From positions 1 through 23,618 of the forward strand of contig JBCCMA010000037.1 of the NCBI GenBank assembly GCA_039026595.1: DNA of 23,618 nucleotides, read 5' to 3'. A model generated the notes under the pieces. The model was not told the DNA's origin. It saw only the letters and a list, made by a program, of their open reading frames with translations, and did not search any database. This document shows positions 14,984 to 20,699 of the stretch, piece after piece. The DNA comes from JBCCMA01 sp039026595. Lineage in GTDB: Bacteria; Pseudomonadota; Gammaproteobacteria; Steroidobacterales; JBCCMA01. Within the stretch, counting starts at the first letter, position 1. Every line of letters starts with the position of its first letter. The translations under genes and the position numbers were made by a program.

Positions 14984-17134
14984 TCAGGCCTTGTAATAGG
15001 TATCGCCAGCTGCCGCCATGGCCTGCATGCGTTCCGTGGGTTCGTACAGTTTGCCGAGATGCGCGTATTTCGCACATTTCTCCACCACCGTCGCCAGACC
15101 GAGCGTATCGGCGTATTTCAGCGCGCCGCCGTGATGCGGCGGGAAGCCAATGCCGAGGATCAGTCCCATGTCCGCTTCGTTCGGCGTCGCGACGATCCCG
15201 TCCTCGAGGCATCGCGCCGTTTCGATGATCATCGGCAGCATGTGACGATCGATAATCTCTTCGTCGTCGAAGTCCTTTTGTCCGTCCGGCTGGACAGACG
15301 CCACGAGTTCATACGCGGCATCGTCACGCTCTTTCTTGGGCTTGCCCTTGCGATCGGTTGTGTACGTGTAAAAGCCGCTGCCGGTTTTCTGACCGAAGCG
15401 CTCGCCCTTGTACATCGCATCGAGCGCGCTGTCGAAGGTCTTGCCCATGCGATCCGGGTAGCCCTCGGCCAGCACATCGCCAACGTGGTGGGCGGTGTCC
15501 ATGCCGACCACGTCCTGGAGATACGCCGGGCCCATCGGCCAACCGAACCCTTCCATAACTTTGTCTACGCGGGCGAAATCCGCACCGTCGCGGATCAACG
15601 CCATGAAGCCGCCGAAGTAGGGGAACAGAATCCGGTTCACGAGGAAGCCGGGGCAGTCGTTTACCACGATGGCGCTCTTGCCCATTTTCGTGGCGTAGGC
15701 GACGGTGGTCGCAATCGCTTCTTCCGATGTGTTCTCACCGCGAATGACTTCGACCAGCGGCATCCGATGCACGGGGTTAAAGAAATGCATGCCGAGGAAG
15801 TTCTCGGGCTTTTCAAGCGCGCCGGCCAGATCGTTGATCGAAATCGACGAGGTGTTGGTGGCGATAACGGTGCCGGGGCGAACGGCTTTTTCCACCTCGG
15901 CCAGAACGCTCTTCTTGATGTTCGGATTCTCGACGACCGCCTCAACCACGATGTCGACATGACCAAAGTCGCCGTAGTTCAGGGTGGGCCGGATGTCTGC
16001 CAGAATTTCACCGGCCTTGTGCGCGGTGATCTTATCGCGGCTGACGAGTTTGCCCAGCAGCTTGTTCGCCTCGCTCATCCCAAGGTCGAGCTGCTCGTCC
16101 TTGATGTCCTTCATGATAATTGGCGTGCCTTTGCTCGCACTCTGATAGGCGATCCCGCCGCCCATGATGCCCGCGCCAAGTACGGCTGCCTGCTCGATCG
16201 GGCGCGCGATCTTCTGTGCCTTCTTCGCGTTTTTCTTGATGAGCTGGTCGTTAATGAACAGGCCGATGAGCGAGCTGGCGACCTGAGTCTTGGCGAGCTT
16301 GGAAAACCCTTTGGCCTCGACCGCAAGCGCACCATCACGATCCATCGACGCCGCTTTCTGCATGTCCTTGACGGCGGCCACTGGTGCCGGATAGTGCTTG
16401 CCCGCTTTGCCGGCGATAAATCCCTTGGCCGTCTCGAACACCATCATGGATTCGATGTGGTTCAGGCGAAGCGCCGAGGTTTTCTGACTGCGTCGGGCCT
16501 TCCAGTCTAGCGTGCCGGCGTGCGCCATCTCGATCATCTCAACCGCCGCGTCGAGCAACTTGTCGACGGACACCACTGCGTCTGCGGCACCGACCTTGAA
16601 CGCGTCAGCGGCCTTGTTTGGCTTGCCGCCCGCAATCCACTCAATCGCATTGTCCGCTCCGATCAATCGCGGCAGGCGGACCGTGCCGCCAAATCCGGGG
16701 TAAAGCCCAAGCTTGACCTCCGGTAGACCCATCTGCGCAGCGTCGGCAATCACGCGGTAGTCGGTGCAAAGCGCCATCTCGGTGCCGCCGCCCAGCGCGA
16801 TGCCGTTGATCGCGGTCACCGTGGGGCAGGGAAGATCTTCGATGGCGGTGAAGATGCTGTTGGCTTGCTTCACCCACTCCACGATTTGATCTTCAGGCTG
16901 AGCAAAGGTTGCGCCAAACTCCATGATGTCAGCGCCCACGATGAAGCCGGATTTGGCGCTGGTGACGACCACGCCACGAAGTCCCGACTCCGCGCCGAGC
17001 TGTTGCGCCACGTCAGCCAGTTCGCCGAGTGTCTGCCGATCGAACTTATTAATGGATTCGCCCTGGCGGTCAAAGCACAGTTCGACGATGTCGTTGTCCA
17101 GACGGGAGCAACGAAGGGATTGGCCCTCGAACAT
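14984..17134 (-). CDS. fadB: Multifunctional fatty-acid oxidation complex alpha subunit
   Basis: 716 aa. It combines enoyl-CoA hydratase/isomerase (about 1-190) and 3-hydroxyacyl-CoA dehydrogenase (about 312-716) activities. The hydratase glutamates Glu119 (GGGTE) and Glu139 (LPEVK) fall at the same numbers as in E. coli FadB. The NAD motif is VLGAGIMGGGIAY (318-330), and the dehydrogenase His450 (GMHFFNPVHRMPLVE) also matches E. coli numbering. The C-terminus ends in the family HHGGALKYAD region. An AAGGAA site lies about eight bases before the ATG. It is the first gene of the fadBA operon. The 159-base upstream region holds an 8-base inverted repeat (CCGAGCGT and ACGCTCGG), but I do not recognise a FadR or PsrA box there. 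Confidence 0.98.
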   Translation of the reverse strand: MFEGQSLRCSRLDNDIVELCFDRQGESINKFDRQTLGELADVAQQLGAESGLRGVVVTSAKSGFIVGADIMEFGATFAQPEDQIVEWVKQANSIFTAIEDLPCPTVTAINGIALGGGTEMALCTDYRVIADAAQMGLPEVKLGLYPGFGGTVRLPRLIGADNAIEWIAGGKPNKAADAFKVGAADAVVSVDKLLDAAVEMIEMAHAGTLDWKARRSQKTSALRLNHIESMMVFETAKGFIAGKAGKHYPAPVAAVKDMQKAASMDRDGALAVEAKGFSKLAKTQVASSLIGLFINDQLIKKNAKKAQKIARPIEQAAVLGAGIMGGGIAYQSASKGTPIIMKDIKDEQLDLGMSEANKLLGKLVSRDKITAHKAGEILADIRPTLNYGDFGHVDIVVEAVVENPNIKKSVLAEVEKAVRPGTVIATNTSSISINDLAGALEKPENFLGMHFFNPVHRMPLVEVIRGENTSEEAIATTVAYATKMGKSAIVVNDCPGFLVNRILFPYFGGFMALIRDGADFARVDKVMEGFGWPMGPAYLQDVVGMDTAHHVGDVLAEGYPDRMGKTFDSALDAMYKGERFGQKTGSGFYTYTTDRKGKPKKERDDAAYELVASVQPDGQKDFDDEEIIDRHMLPMIIETARCLEDGIVATPNEADMGLILGIGFPPHHGGALKYADTLGLATVVEKCAKYAHLGKLYEPTERMQAMAAAGDTYYKA

Positions 17135-17293
17135 AGATCGCGGTTCCTTATGATTGATATTCAGTTACCGAGCGTTCGGCAGCCGAAGTTTAGGCCGGTC
17201 GTGGTCACTTCACCAGCGAACCACGCTCGGCCTTACGTCAATCACACGGAAAGTCGATGGCGCGTGTGCCCCAAAATGGCGCGACGGGCCGCC

Positions 17294-18484
17294 TCAGGCG
17301 CTTTTGCGTTCGGCTGCGGCGCGGTAATCCACGGCGCCCGGGACGTATTTGGCGAGGCGTCCCACCGGATGTGCCAGCAGGCACATATCCCGAACGCCGA
17401 GGTCCTCGGCCGTGTCGTGCACGACCTGACAGATGTACTCCGCCACATCGCGCGCCACGATTGAGCGCAGGACGACGTACTCGTGATGGATACGTGCGGC
17501 TGACTCCGGGCTCAGATCATCGGCGCCGACAAAACGCGCGTTGACCTGATTGAGGCCCCCGGCCCCGCCATCGAGAATCAGGTCGGTCATTCGCGGCAGG
17601 TGCTCGTCTTTGACGACCGCCGTCAGCGCGACGCGATCCGAGGTGGCGCGATGCGCCACCGACGGCTCAACGGATGTGGGTGCGGCGCCCGGATTGACAT
17701 GGGAGCGATCACGCCACTGGGCGTGCCCGGCCAGATGGTCGATCGCGCGGACGATTTGCTGCATGTCGGCCGTCGCGGCGGAGCGGCTGACACGGCTGGG
17801 CAGATTCACCATGCCGTGCCCAACCGGCATCGCGTACATGAGTCCGCGCCCCGGCAGATGAAACTTGCCTGCTCTGGCCATTGCATCGAATACATTGTCC
17901 GATTCTGCACGATCAACCAGCACCATCTGCACTTCCTGTTGATGGTCCTTGGTGATCCGCAGCCAACCAATGCGGTCGCGTAATCCGCGACCGTCCGAAA
18001 AATACACAACCGGGCCGTGGGCGCCGGCGTCGACAGCGGCTCGCGCGACGCGTTCGCTGTAGTCCGATCCAACGATGGCGCAGATCAGATCCAGCGAATC
18101 ACGCAGATGTACGCTGCGCGGAGCGCGCGCGTCGTCATTGGCCTTCACCGGCCACGCGTGGAATTCGCTGCCCACGTGACTGTGCACACTGGGAAGACTG
18201 AACACCGCGCCGTTGGCCTGTTGGTGCAACCGCGCGGTACGGATCGTGATGTCCATGACATCGTCGGCGGCGTCGTCCGGGACGATCATCTGCAGGATCG
18301 TCTTGCCCGGTTCGATCATCGGCATGAAGCGTGACAACCAGTGCTCGCGCAGAAGCGTGCCGCGCGCGTTCCAGGTCAGCGCCGTGGCCGTATCGTGTTG
18401 TTCAATTTCGCCCAGCACGCGGCGTGCCGAGGCGTCCGGGAGCACCGCGGTGATCACGGCGTGGCTTTTCTCATTGCGAAACAT
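17294..18484 (-). CDS. Triple PII-like domain protein coupled to DUF1538 membrane protein
   Basis: 396 aa with no hydrophobic segments, so cytosolic. Three PII-like units can be read: about 7-100 (AVITAVLPDASARRVL, then KTILQMIVPDDAADDVMDIT and NGAVFSLPS); about 130-226 (LDLICAIVGSDYSERVARAA, then EVQMVLVDRAESDNVF and PGRGLMYAMPV); and about 283-376 (DRVALTAVVKDEHLPRMTDL, then EYVVLRSIVARDVAEYICQV and MCLLAHPV). Each has the beta-alpha-beta, loop, beta-alpha-beta order and a final strand ending in Pro. Typical PII proteins are trimers of about 112 aa, so one chain here could form a pseudo-trimer. The classical uridylylated T-loop tyrosine motif is absent. The ATG overlaps the stop of the DUF1538 gene by one base (TGATG), indicating coupled translation. 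It is likely a nucleotide or metabolite sensor for that membrane protein. Confidence 0.78.
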   Translation of the reverse strand: MFRNEKSHAVITAVLPDASARRVLGEIEQHDTATALTWNARGTLLREHWLSRFMPMIEPGKTILQMIVPDDAADDVMDITIRTARLHQQANGAVFSLPSVHSHVGSEFHAWPVKANDDARAPRSVHLRDSLDLICAIVGSDYSERVARAAVDAGAHGPVVYFSDGRGLRDRIGWLRITKDHQQEVQMVLVDRAESDNVFDAMARAGKFHLPGRGLMYAMPVGHGMVNLPSRVSRSAATADMQQIVRAIDHLAGHAQWRDRSHVNPGAAPTSVEPSVAHRATSDRVALTAVVKDEHLPRMTDLILDGGAGGLNQVNARFVGADDLSPESAARIHHEYVVLRSIVARDVAEYICQVVHDTAEDLGVRDMCLLAHPVGRLAKYVPGAVDYRAAAERKSA

Positions 18485-20421
18485 CAGGACATGGCCTCCT
18501 TGGCAGCGGCAACGGCTGAATCGTCGCGCGCGTCATCTTCTTCCTGCTGCTCGCGTTTTTGCGTATACAGCCCCACGATTAACACCGTAAGGATCGGCCC
18601 GACCGACGCCAGAGCGAGGATGCCGAATCCGTCACTCACACCCGGTACGTTGGCGCCGATACCCAGCCCCATGGCGAGCACCAGCGGCACGGTGATCGGC
18701 CCGGTGGTCACGCCCGCACTGTCCCAACTGAAATTCACGAAGTGATTGGGCGCGCGCACGGTGAGCACAAGCACAAGCGCGTATGCCGGTACCAACAATT
18801 TGATGAGCGGTATTCCGAATGCCATCTTGACAACGCCCGCGCTGATGCCGCAGCCGACACCGAACGCCACGCTTTGCATCAGCAATTTCTTGCGGAACGC
18901 GCCAGCGGTGATGCGCTCGACGGTGCTGCCAAGCGCGTTCAATGCGGGCTCGGCAAGGGTAGCGCCATAGCCGAGGAAAAATGCGAAAACGACGGCCAGA
19001 AGCTTGCCCGCGCTGGCGCCGAGAAGGGCCTGTTCACTGAACTCACCGCCCCACGGTACGATCTCGGCAAAGGTAAGCGGCACGTTGCTGCCCAGTTGCG
19101 AACCGAGCGGTGTCAGACCCAGCGCAATGCCGAGCCCGAACAACCCCATGCCGAAAACGGAAAAGAGGATGCCTACGCCCACGTCCGAGTCCGCTCCCAG
19201 TTTCTGACCCAGCAGACGCAGAACGACGTACAGGAACAAGCACAGCGGGATGATCGCGCGCACAGCATCCATGGCGGCCTTGCGCAGTTCCTGCGCCATT
19301 GACAGGTCGTGGTTCCAACCCTTGTCATCGACCACAGAGAACGGTCGTTTGTAGGGGTGCTCGATATACAGCGTCGGCTCGCTGACCAGAATCCGGCCGT
19401 CCACCAGTTCGGTGTGACCACCGGTGACCACCAGATTGAAGCCCGCCGGAACGCGGCCGGTCTCAAGGAATGCGGCGTAGTCGTCAACCGACACCGGATC
19501 GCTGGCGCGCTTGGGCTTGGTGGTTGCTGCGGTTTCGGTTTGTTCGGTGACCGGCGTGGCGGCAGCCACGTTTACATAGTCACCTCGGACATAGTGGATG
19601 CCGGCAAGGCCAAGCACGGCGAGAATCGGAAACAGCGACGCGAGCGTCACAATCCCGAATCCCGAGTGTCCGCCACCCCCGGATCCGCTGGACACCACGC
19701 GGCATACGCCAATGCCAAGCGCGAGCACGAGCGGCACGGTTACCGGGCCGGTGGTCACGGCTCCGCAGTCCCACGCGAGGCCCAGAACATCGTTCAGTTC
19801 CGGCACCTGGCTGTAGACCACCGAAATGGCGAGCAACGCACCCACCGCGGGCACCGCAAGGTATTTCAATGGCCAGGCATAGAAAAAGCGCAGCACGCCG
19901 AGCAGGACCGCAAGACCGACGCCAACGCCGACCGACGCGACCAGTTGACCGGCATATTGATTGAGCAAACTGTAGAGCAGCGGAGCATCGTTGGGATCAA
20001 GCCCGCTCCCCGCCGCCTTCAAAACGGCAATCGCGGGTTCTGCAAACGTGGCGCCGACGCCGAGCAGGAATGCGAACACGAGAATAACCGGCAACCCCGC
20101 GGCGCGAGGCAGGACGCTGCCGATGATTTCGCCGAGGGGCATCAGACCAAGCCGCAGGCCCTCCATGAAGAACATCAAGCCCAGGGCGACAGTGAACAGC
20201 CCCAGCGAAATCGTGACCGCGTAGACAATAGGTAACCGAAGGATCAGTACCTGGAACGCGATCATGTAGGCCACGATGAACCAGATGCTCTGCACTTGCG
20301 CGCCGAAATGGCGCTTCAGGTAGGGCCACAGCACGGCCACGGTGTCGCGCGTGCTCAGTTTGAGCCGCTCGGGTGTGCGGGTTGGTGGTCCGGATTCCGG
20401 ATGCGGCGTATCGGCGCTCAT
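18484..20421 (-). CDS. DUF1538-family integral membrane protein with internal duplication
   Basis: 645 aa, multi-spanning. Two homologous halves are obvious. FAFLLGVGATFAEPAI (116-131) parallels FAFFLGYGATLAEPAL (479-494). AWDCGAVTTGPVTVPLVLALG (216-236) parallels SWDSAGVTTGPITVPLVLAMG (565-585). SGFGIVTLASLFPILAVL (253-270) parallels DGFGILALASVGPILTVL (597-614). A hydrophilic linker of about 100 residues (277-380) separates them. Conserved TTGP and AEPA motifs in membrane segments suggest re-entrant or gating elements of a transporter. The substrate is unknown and the family is annotated only as DUF1538. The gene is followed by, and translationally coupled to, the triple PII-like protein, as expected for a PII-gated transporter. 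The start is ATG 20419-20421 with AGGGAA further upstream. Confidence 0.85.
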   Translation of the reverse strand: MSADTPHPESGPPTRTPERLKLSTRDTVAVLWPYLKRHFGAQVQSIWFIVAYMIAFQVLILRLPIVYAVTISLGLFTVALGLMFFMEGLRLGLMPLGEIIGSVLPRAAGLPVILVFAFLLGVGATFAEPAIAVLKAAGSGLDPNDAPLLYSLLNQYAGQLVASVGVGVGLAVLLGVLRFFYAWPLKYLAVPAVGALLAISVVYSQVPELNDVLGLAWDCGAVTTGPVTVPLVLALGIGVCRVVSSGSGGGGHSGFGIVTLASLFPILAVLGLAGIHYVRGDYVNVAAATPVTEQTETAATTKPKRASDPVSVDDYAAFLETGRVPAGFNLVVTGGHTELVDGRILVSEPTLYIEHPYKRPFSVVDDKGWNHDLSMAQELRKAAMDAVRAIIPLCLFLYVVLRLLGQKLGADSDVGVGILFSVFGMGLFGLGIALGLTPLGSQLGSNVPLTFAEIVPWGGEFSEQALLGASAGKLLAVVFAFFLGYGATLAEPALNALGSTVERITAGAFRKKLLMQSVAFGVGCGISAGVVKMAFGIPLIKLLVPAYALVLVLTVRAPNHFVNFSWDSAGVTTGPITVPLVLAMGLGIGANVPGVSDGFGILALASVGPILTVLIVGLYTQKREQQEEDDARDDSAVAAAKEAMS

Positions 20422-20460
20422 TTTATCAATTCCCTGCGTTCTTCCTCGCGCATAGCGGCG

Positions 20461-20490
20461 ATTAGCCGGGATACTTGAGAAAAATGTCCA
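20461..20490 (-). promoter_or_regulatory. Possible promoter of the DUF1538/PII operon
   Basis: On the minus strand, TGGACA (20490-20485) and GCTAAT (20466-20461) are separated by 18 bases, matching the sigma-70 consensus at 5/6 and 4/6 positions. It would start transcription about 35 bases upstream of the DUF1538 ATG. This is a visual match only. Confidence 0.35.
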
Positions 20491-20599
20491 TGATCCACGT
20501 TTAAGTGCCTGTCCTTGTGACGGTCAGCGCTATTCCGGAATGGCATGTCCTTGATGCGGGCGCGCCAACGCGGGCTTTGTCGCCGCACGACGGATTTTT

Positions 20600-20638
20600 G
20601 AAACTCTGAAATTAGTTTCAGATGAAATTTGTTATGCT
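20600..20638 (+). promoter_or_regulatory. Extended -10 promoter with nested inverted repeats
   Basis: TGTTATGCT (20630-20638) is an extended -10 element. Upstream, two overlapping inverted repeats occupy the -35 area: GAAACT (20600-20605) with AGTTTC (20614-20619), and CTGAAA (20606-20611) with TTTCAG (20616-20621). There is no good -35, consistent with an activator-dependent or repressor-controlled promoter. The expected transcript start is about 55 bases before the ATG at 20700. Confidence 0.45.
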
Positions 20639-20699
20639 CGAAGCAGCGCAGCAGGGTAGAGCGGCGCAGTAATAAAACAGCTTTAAAAAGGGAACCCCG

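Noticed and set aside
14627..16510. 627-codon open frame on the plus strand opposite fadB and fadA
   Set aside because: It is antisense to well-conserved fadBA with no domain-like sequence, a by-product of codon bias in the real genes.
17135..17293. FadR or PsrA operator upstream of fadB
   Set aside because: I see an 8-base inverted repeat (CCGAGCGT/ACGCTCGG), but its arms are over 40 bases apart and match neither consensus.
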